A program made the position numbers and the translations under genes. Below are positions 1 through 6,355 of a DNA stretch of 8,874 nucleotides, in pieces; the stretch's first letter is position 1, and every line of letters begins with the position of its first letter. This stretch comes from Chloroflexota bacterium (lineage in GTDB: Bacteria > Chloroflexota > Anaerolineae > Anaerolineales > UBA4823): the NCBI GenBank assembly GCA_030669775.1, contig DAOVCZ010000064.1, positions 1 to 8,874 of the forward strand, given 5' to 3'. Below the pieces are notes generated by a model. It made no database searches. It was given only the letters and a program-made list of their open reading frames with translations, and was not told where the DNA came from.

Positions 1-1101
1 TTGATTTTTGATTTGACCAAATCCCCGATCTACCTTGGGTATGTTGGCTTTGCTTACGGAGTGCCTTCCTGGTTGTTCATGCTTTACGGCGGTGCGCTCG
101 CCGATCGCTTTCCGCGCCGTACTATCCTCCTGATCGCTCAAATCACGATGATGATCCTGGCTTTCGTCCTTGCGGGATTGACCTTCACTGGTTTAGTCCA
201 GCCCGCGCATATCATCATCCTTGCTTTCCTCCTCGGTTGTGCAAACGCATTTGATGCACCCGCCCGGCAAGCTTTCGTTACCGAGCTCGTTGATCGCTCT
301 AACCTGACAAATGCAATCGCGCTTAATTCTTCCATGATCAACATCGCCACAGTTGTCGGGCCAGCTGTTGCAGGGTTAACTTATGCTGCTTTTGGTCCCG
401 CTTGGTGTTTCGCCATCAATGGCTTGACCTTCATCGCCGTAATTATCGCTTTGCTGTTAATGAAACTAGCTCCATTCAAACCCGTGGACAGGGGCGTTTC
501 AATCCTTAAGGAGATCAGGGAAGGGCTCAGTTTCGTTGCCAGGAATCCCACTATCCGCACCATAATCATTAATCTAGGAATCCTCAGTCTCGCAGGACTT
601 GGTTTTGTGACCCTGCTGCCAGTTTGGGCTGTGGATGTTCTTGGAGGTGATGCAACGACCAATGGTTACCTTCATACTGCTCGAGGTCTGGGTGCGCTCT
701 CGGGGGCGCTATTAATTGCTGCGATCGGTCAAAACTACTCTAAAGGGAAATTATTTACCGTCGCAACATTCGTAATGCCGGTCTTCCTACTTTTATTTTC
801 ATTCACCAGGATTCTACCAACATCATTTATCACTCTTCTCGGCGCAGGTTGGGGATTTATGGTGATCATCAATCTCAGCAATACCCTGGTGCAGACGAAT
901 GTAACCGATGAACTGCGCGGCCGTGTGATGGGCATCTTCACATTTACCTTCTTTGGATTGATGCCGATTGGTTCCCTGATCAATGGCGCTATAGCAGACC
1001 AGATCGGTACACCATTGACAGTCCAGATCAATGCCTTGATTTTACTTGCTGCCGCGATTATTTTATTGTTACTTTTCCCTTTCATTCGGGCACAAGAGTG
1101 A
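1..1101 (+). CDS. MFS transporter, EntS/MFS_3-like exporter (5' end missing)
   Basis: This is an integral membrane transporter of the major facilitator superfamily, closest in style to the MFS_3 / enterobactin-exporter (EntS-like) group. The substrate cannot be read from the sequence. The 366 visible residues contain about 11 hydrophobic segments. A loop-2/3 motif GGALADRFPRR lies at 30-40, DAPARQAFV at 85-93, and VTDELRGRVMG at 302-311 before the last two helices; all are typical of this group. Family members are usually about 400-430 residues and begin with an additional helix. The TTG at base 1 is therefore almost certainly an internal Leu codon, and roughly 40-50 residues lie outside the window. 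The gene ends in TGA at 1099-1101, and the next strong terminator is about 155 bases downstream. The fold call is secure; the exported compound is unknown. Confidence 0.9.
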   Translation: MIFDLTKSPIYLGYVGFAYGVPSWLFMLYGGALADRFPRRTILLIAQITMMILAFVLAGLTFTGLVQPAHIIILAFLLGCANAFDAPARQAFVTELVDRSNLTNAIALNSSMINIATVVGPAVAGLTYAAFGPAWCFAINGLTFIAVIIALLLMKLAPFKPVDRGVSILKEIREGLSFVARNPTIRTIIINLGILSLAGLGFVTLLPVWAVDVLGGDATTNGYLHTARGLGALSGALLIAAIGQNYSKGKLFTVATFVMPVFLLLFSFTRILPTSFITLLGAGWGFMVIINLSNTLVQTNVTDELRGRVMGIFTFTFFGLMPIGSLINGAIADQIGTPLTVQINALILLAAAIILLLLFPFIRAQE

Positions 1102-1255
1102 GCAAATCAACTAATTGGCATGGGTCTTTGATGCAAACCTCATACACCTGGGATTATTCTTGAGAACTTTTATCCAATATTCATATCCTTCAATAAACGA
1201 AAAACGTGTATAATCAATGTTGACTTTACTAAGTTCTGCTTCGGAAGTGTTCAGT

Positions 1256-1295
1256 GACCGGTCAGGCTTACGTAATCTGGCTGGTCTTTTTATTT
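1256..1295 (+). terminator. Rho-independent terminator between the MFS gene and slyD
   Basis: The arms GACCGGTCAG (1256-1265) and CTGGCTGGTC (1277-1286) pair over 10 bp with two G-U wobbles. They enclose an 11-base loop and are followed directly by TTTTTATTT (1287-1295). The loop itself contains the palindrome TTACGTAA. It probably ends transcripts from the MFS gene and isolates the promoter of the next gene. Because it lies 155 bases after the MFS stop, it could also end a short separate transcript. Confidence 0.8.
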
Positions 1296-1310
1296 ACCCG
1301 GTGAACGAAT

Positions 1311-1339
1311 TTTACTTTCGGTAGAAGTGACTATATAAA
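1311..1339 (+). promoter_or_regulatory. Probable sigma-70-type promoter for slyD-RRM unit
   Basis: TTTACT at 1311-1316 (4 of 6 matches to TTGACA) and TATAAA at 1334-1339 (5 of 6 to TATAAT) are separated by 17 bp. The pair starts 15 bases after the terminator and would give a 5' leader of about 35 bases before the ATG at 1381. Placement between terminator and start codon supports the call. It rests only on consensus matching. Confidence 0.5.
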
Positions 1340-1380
1340 TTTGGGAATCCAGATTTCCCCCACGCGGAGAAGTTGTAACG

Positions 1381-1881
1381 ATGACTAATGGTGCCTTAAA
1401 AGTAGGGGATAGTGTTGTAGTCAGCCTGGATTATGTGCTCATTCTTGATGACGATCGCGAAATCGATCGATCAGACAAAAATGAACCGATGGAATATTTG
1501 CATGGTTTCAACAACATAATCCCTGGTCTTGAAGAAGAACTTAACGGTATGACCGTTGGTGATGAGAAAGAAGTGGTTGTACAACCTGAATTAGGTTACG
1601 GAGAACGAGATCCCGATGGAATGACTGAATTCCCGCGTGACACTTTCCCGGGATCCCTGAATTTGGAAGTTGGGGAACCAGTGATGATGCGCGACAAGGA
1701 TGGCGGCGAGTCATTACAGGCTTATGTTTCTGAGTTGCGCACAGATACGGTGCTGCTCGATTTTAATCATCCCCTGGCCGGTGAGACACTGCACTTCCAT
1801 ATTAGAATCGCTGGACTGCGGGAACCAACGAGTGAGGAATTAGCTCACGGTCATGTTCATCACCCTGACCATAAACATTGA
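1381..1881 (+). CDS. slyD: SlyD-type FKBP peptidyl-prolyl cis-trans isomerase
   Basis: This is a cytoplasmic prolyl isomerase and chaperone of the FKBP family, SlyD branch (166 residues). The FKBP half-domains are residues 1-75 and about 121-148, with the chaperone 'insert in flap' domain between them. Visible signatures are YLHGFNNIIPGLEEEL (39-54), GYGERDPD (72-79) leading into the flap insert, and LDFNHPLAGETLHFHI (126-141). The tail EELAHGHVHHPDHKH carries six histidines (156, 158, 160, 161, 164, 166), resembling but shorter than the nickel-binding tail of E. coli SlyD. Metal binding is therefore plausible but not proven. GGAGAAG at 1366-1372 is a ribosome binding site 11 bases upstream of the ATG when measured from GGAG. 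The RRM gene follows after 38 bases with no terminator between, so the two are probably co-transcribed. Confidence 0.93.
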   Translation: MTNGALKVGDSVVVSLDYVLILDDDREIDRSDKNEPMEYLHGFNNIIPGLEEELNGMTVGDEKEVVVQPELGYGERDPDGMTEFPRDTFPGSLNLEVGEPVMMRDKDGGESLQAYVSELRTDTVLLDFNHPLAGETLHFHIRIAGLREPTSEELAHGHVHHPDHKH

Positions 1882-1919
1882 GCTAGTCTTCCAGTTATAT
1901 CTTATTTGGAGAGCGTCAA

Positions 1920-2195
1920 ATGAACTTGTATTGTGGTAACTTAAATTGGCAAACTACCGAAGCTGATCTGCAAGCTGCTTTCGAAGCCTATGGCGAGGTG
2001 AGTTCTGTCACGATCATTAAAGATAAATATACTGGCCAATCTCGTGGTTTTGGCTTTGTCGAAATGCCCAATGACAGCGAGGGCCAAGCTGCTATAGAAG
2101 GATTGAACGGTAAGGAAATTGATGGCCGTACCCTTAAAGTAGATATGGCTCGTCCACGCGACGATACACGCGATCGCGGTGGTCGCAATTATTGA
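1920..2195 (+). CDS. Small single-RRM RNA-binding protein
   Basis: This is a 91-residue protein made of one RNA recognition motif and a short charged tail. RNP2 is LYCGNL (3-8) and RNP1 is RGFGFVEM (42-49). Both central Phe positions of RNP1 are present, while the aromatic position of RNP2 is Tyr4. The tail after residue 78 is Arg/Asp-rich and ends in an RGG (86-88). This matches the bacterial RRM family best known from cyanobacterial Rbp proteins, which bind single-stranded RNA and are often cold-induced. The RNA target here is unknown. GGAG at 1908-1911 is 8 bases before the ATG. The gene lies 38 bases after slyD, and a strong terminator follows about 100 bases downstream, so the two form a two-gene unit. 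A role with SlyD in RNA or protein folding under stress is inference only. Confidence 0.93.
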   Translation: MNLYCGNLNWQTTEADLQAAFEAYGEVSSVTIIKDKYTGQSRGFGFVEMPNDSEGQAAIEGLNGKEIDGRTLKVDMARPRDDTRDRGGRNY

Positions 2196-2290
2196 TCGAT
2201 CCCAGTTTCATCTCGATCACTTGAGAATATATAACTTTTCTCCGTTTAACATTTTCTAGAGAGAAATTCGCACGAAATTACAAATCATGT

Positions 2291-2331
2291 AGCCAGAGCA
2301 ACCCTCTGATCAGGTTGCTCTGGTTTGTTTT
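2291..2331 (+). terminator. Rho-independent terminator after the RRM gene
   Basis: A perfect 11-bp stem is formed by CCAGAGCAACC (2293-2303) and GGTTGCTCTGG (2313-2323), extendable by G-U and A-U pairs at the base. The loop is 9 bases and the stem is followed by TTTGTTTT (2324-2331). It is a textbook intrinsic terminator closing the slyD-RRM unit. Confidence 0.9.
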
Positions 2332-2613
2332 CCCTGGCTTGGAGGCAAATGAATTGGCGAATTGAAATATTGGTCTTTTCCTCATGAAATAGATTCATAA
2401 TACTCATCCTTCCCATCTTTGATCAGGTTGCAGATTTCCGAAAACTATCTATGATGTGTAACAATCCGTTCGTAAATACGTTCTTAATTAAAATGAATTC
2501 TGACAATATTGCAAGGATCTCGCTTTTCCGTTCCAATTATCAATATCGGGTGGGATGTAATATCAACCTCAATTTCTAGTGCCCTTGACAATGAAAGGAT
2601 TAAAACAGCCTCA
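2332..2613. other. Gene-free stretch upstream of the lipoprotein gene
   Basis: This stretch lies between the RRM terminator and the chosen lipoprotein start. It is AT-rich and I see no convincing gene in it. Two weak promoter-like pairs occur on the + strand: TTGAAA (2362-2367) with TGAAAT (2385-2390), 17 bp apart, and TTGCAG (2428-2433) with TATGAT (2450-2455), 16 bp apart. Neither is strong. The word TGATCAGGTTGC at 2420-2431 repeats part of the terminator loop and arm at 2307-2318. A perfect TTGACA at 2585-2590 has no matching -10 before the start codon. Confidence 0.4.
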
Positions 2614-3333
2614 ATGAAGCATGGGTTACTCCTGTTAGCCTTTCTCCTTATACTCGTAGCTTGTTCTCCTCCTTTGGATTCCCAATCTCTTTCCCAATTC
2701 CAAACTGATGGTAATTCCACCGAATTAAACAACGAACAAAAAGAATCCCTTGACACCCTTACCCAGTCCTCATTAGCAGACCAGTTTCAATCATTATTTA
2801 TCGATCTAAACCAGGTAAAAATAGTAGATAGCAGTCAGGTTGAATGGTCTGATACATGTTTGGGGGTCGAGCAACCCGGAGTTGATTGTCTTCCCCAGTC
2901 TACCCAGGGATACCGGGTAGTCTTGGAGACCAATGGCCTTCAGTTTGAGGTTCACGCTGACCATGTCGGCGGTCAAGTCAAACCTGCTACCCTTGGCTTA
3001 CGATGGACAAGAGAGTGTGGCGAAGATGGGTTATGCGATCGTTTACTTATCTATCTGCCTGATTCTGCACATGCCTGTTGGTTCCAATCAGGGGAAATGA
3101 ACACTGCTTCTGTTAACCTGCAAGAAATTCTCTCACCCGAAGAATACGAACAATTAATCGATGCACTGAGGAATTTTAGCGAGAACACAGTCAATCTACC
3201 ATCCTCGGATGCGACTGAACCGGTTATGGTCACTCTGACATTCTACGGACAAGGTAATACTTTCCCGACGTCCGATGATCAACAATCCTTGTTAGCTTTG
3301 GCTGAGAATATTTTCGCACGTATCACCCCCTAA
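2614..3333 (+). CDS. Putative secreted lipoprotein of unknown function
   Basis: This is a 239-residue predicted lipoprotein; I do not recognise a characterised family. Residues 1-17 form a type II signal peptide: Lys2, a Leu-rich core, then the lipobox LVAC with the lipidated Cys17, followed by Ser-Pro-Pro and a Ser/Gln-rich linker. The core at about 76-116 has VEWSDTCLGV, PGVDC and GYRVVLETNGLQFEVHAD. I recall this W-x-D-x-C-L-G ... G-Y-R-V ... H-x-D arrangement from exported proteins of Chloroflexota, but that is unverified. Five further cysteines (82, 92, 135, 141, 155) could form disulfides outside the membrane. The frame stays open upstream to a TTG at 2509, but only the ATG at 2614 puts the signal peptide at the N-terminus. 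Its AAAGGA (2594-2599) is a rather distant ribosome binding site. It is convergent with nadD. Confidence 0.75.
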   Translation: MKHGLLLLAFLLILVACSPPLDSQSLSQFQTDGNSTELNNEQKESLDTLTQSSLADQFQSLFIDLNQVKIVDSSQVEWSDTCLGVEQPGVDCLPQSTQGYRVVLETNGLQFEVHADHVGGQVKPATLGLRWTRECGEDGLCDRLLIYLPDSAHACWFQSGEMNTASVNLQEILSPEEYEQLIDALRNFSENTVNLPSSDATEPVMVTLTFYGQGNTFPTSDDQQSLLALAENIFARITP

Positions 3334-3387
3334 TTTCCTTAATTTCCCATTGGAATTCATCAACGCGTAATTTCTTAAGGGGGGGTT

Positions 3388-3416
3388 CAGGTCTTTAATC
3401 CAGCCTTAAAGACTGG
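3388..3416. other. Hairpin between the convergent lipoprotein and nadD genes
   Basis: GTCTTTAA (3391-3398) and TTAAAGAC (3406-3413) form an 8-bp perfect inverted repeat with a 7-base loop. In the - strand transcript an overlapping alternative stem, CCAGTC with GGCTGG (3416 down to 3400), can also form. Neither is followed by a T-tract on either strand. It may reduce read-through between the converging genes, but it is not a canonical intrinsic terminator. Confidence 0.35.
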
Positions 3417-3443
3417 CTTCTCGAATTGGAACAGTCTTAGATT

Positions 3444-4046
3444 TTAATCGAAACGATAAAGTTTTTTCGCCTTGATGATCTGGTACACGCCATCAGGCAA
3501 GAAATATCTAACTGGTTCTCCAAGTCTCAGTCTTTTGCGAATAAGACTGCCAGATATCTCCAGCAAAGGTGCTTCAACCCATTTCACCTTGCTGCTCAGG
3601 TCCGGGATCAAGCGCTCCAGCTCAGACATATTGATTTCAGCTCCTGGTCTGCGCATGACGCCAATCTCTTTACAGTTTGATAGTAGTTCATCGGGTTTTT
3701 CCCATTGTGGCAAATCGCGTAGTGAATCTCCACCCACTAGAAATACGATATCATCCGCAGGATAACGCTCGCCAAGAATTCGTAGGGTATCAAAGGTGTA
3801 GTGCGGCGCAGCCCGATCGATATCCACCCGGGAAATTTCGAATTTTGAATTATCCACCAGCGCGGCTTCAAGTAATTCAAAGCGTTGCTTCCATGGTGAT
3901 ATTTTCACATCCGGTTTCAGTGGGGAAACTGGTGTCAGCACCCACAGAATCCACTCAAGCTCCAGCTGAAAGCACGCCTCCTCAGCCAGGATCAGGTGTG
4001 CCAGATGTGGTGGATCGAAAGTACCACCAAATACACCAATCCTCAT
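3444..4046 (-). CDS. nadD: Nicotinate-nucleotide adenylyltransferase
   Basis: NadD transfers AMP from ATP to nicotinate mononucleotide to give deamido-NAD, the penultimate step of NAD synthesis in the cytoplasm. The 200-residue length is normal. The nucleotidyltransferase signature GGTFDPPHLAH is at 7-17, with the HxxH-type histidines 14 and 17. YTFDTL is at 83-88, GGDSLRDLPQW at 105-115, and the C-terminal ATP-binding motif ISGSLIRKR at 164-172. The more usual form of that last motif is IS-S/A-T-x-IR, so Gly-Ser here is a mild variant. AGGTGG (4058-4053) lies 6 bases before the ATG. The gene is 62 bases downstream of obgE on the same strand with no terminator between, the common obg-nadD arrangement, so transcription probably comes from the obgE promoter. 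Confidence 0.95.
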   Translation of the reverse strand: MRIGVFGGTFDPPHLAHLILAEEACFQLELEWILWVLTPVSPLKPDVKISPWKQRFELLEAALVDNSKFEISRVDIDRAAPHYTFDTLRILGERYPADDIVFLVGGDSLRDLPQWEKPDELLSNCKEIGVMRRPGAEINMSELERLIPDLSSKVKWVEAPLLEISGSLIRKRLRLGEPVRYFLPDGVYQIIKAKKLYRFD

Positions 4047-4108
4047 AATTAACCACCTGGGGAATGCAGGTTTGTCTTATGTATCACTCTATACTCAATC
4101 GGAAAATG

Positions 4109-5380
4109 TTAATCCGACCATTCAAGCTCGTACTCTCCAATGAACACAGTATCACCTTCTTCAGCGCCTAAAGATCGTAATTCATCCTCAACCCCAAGCG
4201 ATTGCAAAATCCGCTGAAAACGTCTCACAGACTGGTCATATTCCCAATAAGTCATTGCTGCAGCCCGTTCAATCGCTTCTCCTTGAACTCGCCACCCATT
4301 GTCTTCCCTGAGGACGCTGAATTCTTGCGGATCAGAATCCAGACGATATACGGGTAATTCGTCGACTTCCACTGGAGGTGGTGCTTTGGTCAGAAGTTGG
4401 GCAGCCTTGTACAATAATTCCCGCACGTTCGTTCTGGTGAGCGCCGATATCGCCATCGGCTTGATTGATTTCCCTGCACCTTTTTTTATCAATTGTTTTT
4501 TTAATTCAGGCCAGCGATCATTTGCCTCTGGCATGTCAATTTTATTGAATGCCACGATCTGAGGTCTATCCTCCAATTGTGGATCATACAGCGCCAGTTC
4601 GCTGTTTATTTGCGCATAATCCAGCAATGGGTCATCAGCTAACCCATCCAAGATGTGGATCAACACCCGGGTCCGTTGAATATGGCGTAAGAATTCGTGA
4701 CCTAAGCCAATTCCCAGATGCGCCCCTTCGATAAGCCCGGGGATATCCGCCAGAATTAAGGTAACTTCTTCATCTAAGATCGCCACACCCAGATTTGGTT
4801 CTAAGGTGGTAAAAGGATAGGGGGCAATTTTCGGTTTGGCGTTAGTCACTGCTGCCAGCAAGGTCGATTTTCCAGCATTTGGAACTCCGACGATACCAAT
4901 ATCAGCAATAAGACGCAGCTCCAGACGTAAATGACGTTCCTTTGCCGGCTCTCCTTTTTCCGCAATGCGTGGAGCTCGATTGCGCGAGTTTGCGAAGCGT
5001 GCATTTCCCCGTCCACCTCGCCCGCCGGGAGAGATAACGATTTGTTCTCCGGGAGAGACTAAATCACCAACCATATCTCCTGTCCCTTCATCGTAAACCC
5101 TCGTGCCAGGAGGTACATAAATGACCAGTTTCTCACCAGATCGACCTGTTTTGTTATTTCCCCCACCTTTCTTTCCATTCTCGGCATTAAATTTATGCTG
5201 GCGTTGAAAAGCAGCTAAGGTATTCAGGGTTGCTTTCACTTCCAGAAGCACATCACCACCACGTCCACCATCTCCGCCATCCGGACCTCCCAGGGGGACA
5301 TATTTTTCACGCCGGAAATGGACAATTCCATCCCCACCTTTGCCTGATATCACCTTGATCCGTGCTTCATCAATAAACAT
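4109..5380 (-). CDS. obgE: Obg-family GTPase
   Basis: ObgE (CgtA) is an essential GTPase linked to maturation of the large ribosomal subunit and stress signalling. The 423 residues show the full three-domain layout. The glycine-rich Obg fold (1 to about 158) includes the KGGDG and GGPDGGDGGRGGD repeats. The G domain has G1 GVPNAGKST (165-173), switch PFTTLEPN (189-196), G3 DIPG (212-215), G4 NKID (279-282) and G5 SAL (312-314). The C-terminal OCT domain (about 343-423) contains the WRVQGEAIER stretch and ends in an acidic ELEWSD tail. That C-terminal extension is the type seen in Gram-positive and Chloroflexota-like Obg proteins. Only a poor ribosome binding site is visible upstream of the ATG. 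nadD follows and rex is divergent. Confidence 0.97.
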   Translation of the reverse strand: MFIDEARIKVISGKGGDGIVHFRREKYVPLGGPDGGDGGRGGDVLLEVKATLNTLAAFQRQHKFNAENGKKGGGNNKTGRSGEKLVIYVPPGTRVYDEGTGDMVGDLVSPGEQIVISPGGRGGRGNARFANSRNRAPRIAEKGEPAKERHLRLELRLIADIGIVGVPNAGKSTLLAAVTNAKPKIAPYPFTTLEPNLGVAILDEEVTLILADIPGLIEGAHLGIGLGHEFLRHIQRTRVLIHILDGLADDPLLDYAQINSELALYDPQLEDRPQIVAFNKIDMPEANDRWPELKKQLIKKGAGKSIKPMAISALTRTNVRELLYKAAQLLTKAPPPVEVDELPVYRLDSDPQEFSVLREDNGWRVQGEAIERAAAMTYWEYDQSVRRFQRILQSLGVEDELRSLGAEEGDTVFIGEYELEWSD

Positions 5381-5427
5381 GATCTACTAAGCCCAATTCC
5401 GATTACACAACGGTCAAATCGCGCTCG

Positions 5428-5436
5428 ATTATACCA
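5428..5436 (-). promoter_or_regulatory. Extended -10 promoter for obgE-nadD
   Basis: Read on the - strand, the site is TGGTATAAT: a perfect TATAAT (5433-5428) with the TG-N extension that can replace a good -35 element. No good -35 is seen at 16-19 bp. It would give a leader of about 40 bases before the obgE ATG at 5380. Confidence 0.55.
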
Positions 5437-5506
5437 GCCTACTGCTATTTATCTTGAATTACCATCCATGGAGGTAAGCAACTTTTTCTCTCCAACTCGT
5501 ACCATA

Positions 5507-5534
5507 ATTGTACAAATATTGTGTTATCATTGTG
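5507..5534. repeat. Three ATTGT repeats phased at 11 bp upstream of rex
   Basis: ATTGT starts at 5507, 5518 and 5529, exactly 11 bp apart. The second and third copies are ATTGTG. The third is the left half of the Rex operator, and the first is part of the palindrome TTGTACAA (5508-5515). The spacing places the repeats on roughly one face of the helix, which would suit cooperative binding. The unit is short and AT-rich, so coincidence is possible. Confidence 0.5.
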
Positions 5535-5547
5535 TGAGTTTGCACAA
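5530..5547. promoter_or_regulatory. Rex operator (ROP box)
   Basis: TTGTGTGAGTTTGCACAA is an 18-bp inverted repeat of the form TTGTG-N8-CACAA. This matches the established Rex consensus (TTGTGAA-N4-TTCACAA) in both outer half-sites, though its inner bases are less symmetric. It sits 50 bases upstream of the rex ATG and covers the proposed rex -35. Rex bound here in its low-NADH state would repress its own gene, as in other Rex systems. Confidence 0.75.
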
Positions 5548-5559
5548 ACTGCGAATAAT
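5530..5559 (+). promoter_or_regulatory. Probable rex promoter overlapping the Rex box
   Basis: TTGTGT (5530-5535; first three bases match TTGACA) and AATAAT (5554-5559; 5 of 6 matches to TATAAT) are 18 bp apart. The start site would be near 5566, leaving a leader of about 30 bases. The -35 is weak. TATCAT at 5525-5530 is an alternative -10 but lacks a -35. In both models the operator overlaps the promoter. Confidence 0.4.
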
Positions 5560-5596
5560 AGGGAAACTCGATAGTTAAACATTCTAAGGAGGCAAC

Positions 5597-6214
5597 ATGC
5601 CAGAGAAGATCATCCCAGATATTGTCGTTGGTCGTTTACCAATTTACCTGCGTGCATTACCGCGTATGCTCGAAGAAAAACGCCGGGTAACCTCATCCCA
5701 GGAATTAGGTGAACGACTGGGCATTTCAGCGGCTCAAATTCGCAAAGATTTATCCCAGTTTGGTGAATTTGGCAAACAAGGTACGGGATATTCGATTGAT
5801 TATCTTGCTGAACAGATCCGCCAAATCTTACATGTCGACCGAGTCTGGGACATGGCAGTTGTCGGCGTCGGGGATATCGGCTCAGCAGTTGCTCGCTATC
5901 AAGGGTTTTCACATCGAGGGTTACGTGTTGCTATGATTTTCGATAGCGATCCTGCGAAGATAGCCACTCAGGAAAGCTCATTTACAGTGAAGGATACCAA
6001 GACCATAAAGGAATCCATTCATGAGGCTGGCATCCAGGTTGCGATGATCGCCACACCGAGTCAAGTTGCCCAGGAAGTCGCTGAAGAACTTGTTTCGGCG
6101 GGTGTGAAAGCCATCTTAAACTATGCCCCGATCAATCTCACTGTCCCGGAAAATGTTCGCGTGCAGTATATTGATCCCGCGATTCACCTGCAGCGGATGA
6201 CTTATTATCTCTAG
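5597..6214 (+). CDS. rex: Redox-sensing transcriptional repressor Rex
   Basis: Rex is a dimeric cytoplasmic repressor that reads the NADH/NAD+ ratio. NADH binding releases it from DNA and derepresses respiratory and fermentative genes. The 205-residue length is normal. The N-terminal winged helix is about residues 8-75, with the highly conserved recognition segment AAQIRKDLSQFGEFGKQGTGY (45-65). The Rossmann domain has GVGDIG (90-95, a GxGxxG loop), FDSDP (115-119) at the end of the second strand, and NYAPI (175-179). The swapped C-terminal helix ends in LQRMTYYL. AAGGAGG (5586-5592) lies 4 bases before the ATG, a strong but tightly spaced ribosome binding site. A Rex operator lies 50 bases upstream, indicating autoregulation. 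The gene is monocistronic: a terminator follows and the next gene faces it. Confidence 0.97.
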   Translation: MPEKIIPDIVVGRLPIYLRALPRMLEEKRRVTSSQELGERLGISAAQIRKDLSQFGEFGKQGTGYSIDYLAEQIRQILHVDRVWDMAVVGVGDIGSAVARYQGFSHRGLRVAMIFDSDPAKIATQESSFTVKDTKTIKESIHEAGIQVAMIATPSQVAQEVAEELVSAGVKAILNYAPINLTVPENVRVQYIDPAIHLQRMTYYL

Positions 6215-6259
6215 TTTGCATCATTGTTCTTCAATAATTGATAACAATCCTTTTAGATC

Positions 6260-6295
6260 AAAAAAGTCTCTGGATTTATCCAGGGACTTTGTCTA
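6260..6295. terminator. Bidirectional terminator between rex and the mreB-like gene
   Basis: A 12-bp stem AAAGTCTCTGGA / TCCAGGGACTTT (6263-6274 and 6279-6290, one T-G wobble) closes a TTTA tetraloop. On the - strand the stem runs into six T's (complement of 6265-6260), an excellent tract for ending the ATP synthase-mreB operon. On the + strand it is followed by TTT and then GTCTATTT, a weaker tract ending the rex transcript. Confidence 0.88.
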
Positions 6296-6355
6296 TTTGG
6301 CTATACGAAAATCAAGGATTATCTTATAACTTCTTCTTTAATTCTTGTTTTTCTA

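Noticed and set aside
2307..2431. Direct repeat TGATCAGGTTGC at 2307-2318 and 2420-2431
   Set aside because: One 12-base repeat is about what chance gives in a window this size, and no flanking structure supports a mobile element or att site.
2509..2613. Upstream extension of the lipoprotein reading frame to a TTG at 2509
   Set aside because: It would place 35 polar residues before a clear type II signal peptide. The ATG at 2614 puts the lipobox at the normal position.
2591..2617. Eight-codon frame (MKGLKQPQ) whose TGA overlaps the lipoprotein ATG
   Set aside because: It looks like a coupled leader peptide, but there is no ribosome binding site before its ATG and it is short enough to arise by chance.
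3677..4048. Long + strand frame opposite nadD
   Set aside because: It is a shadow of the well-supported nadD coding sequence, with no family features or start signals.
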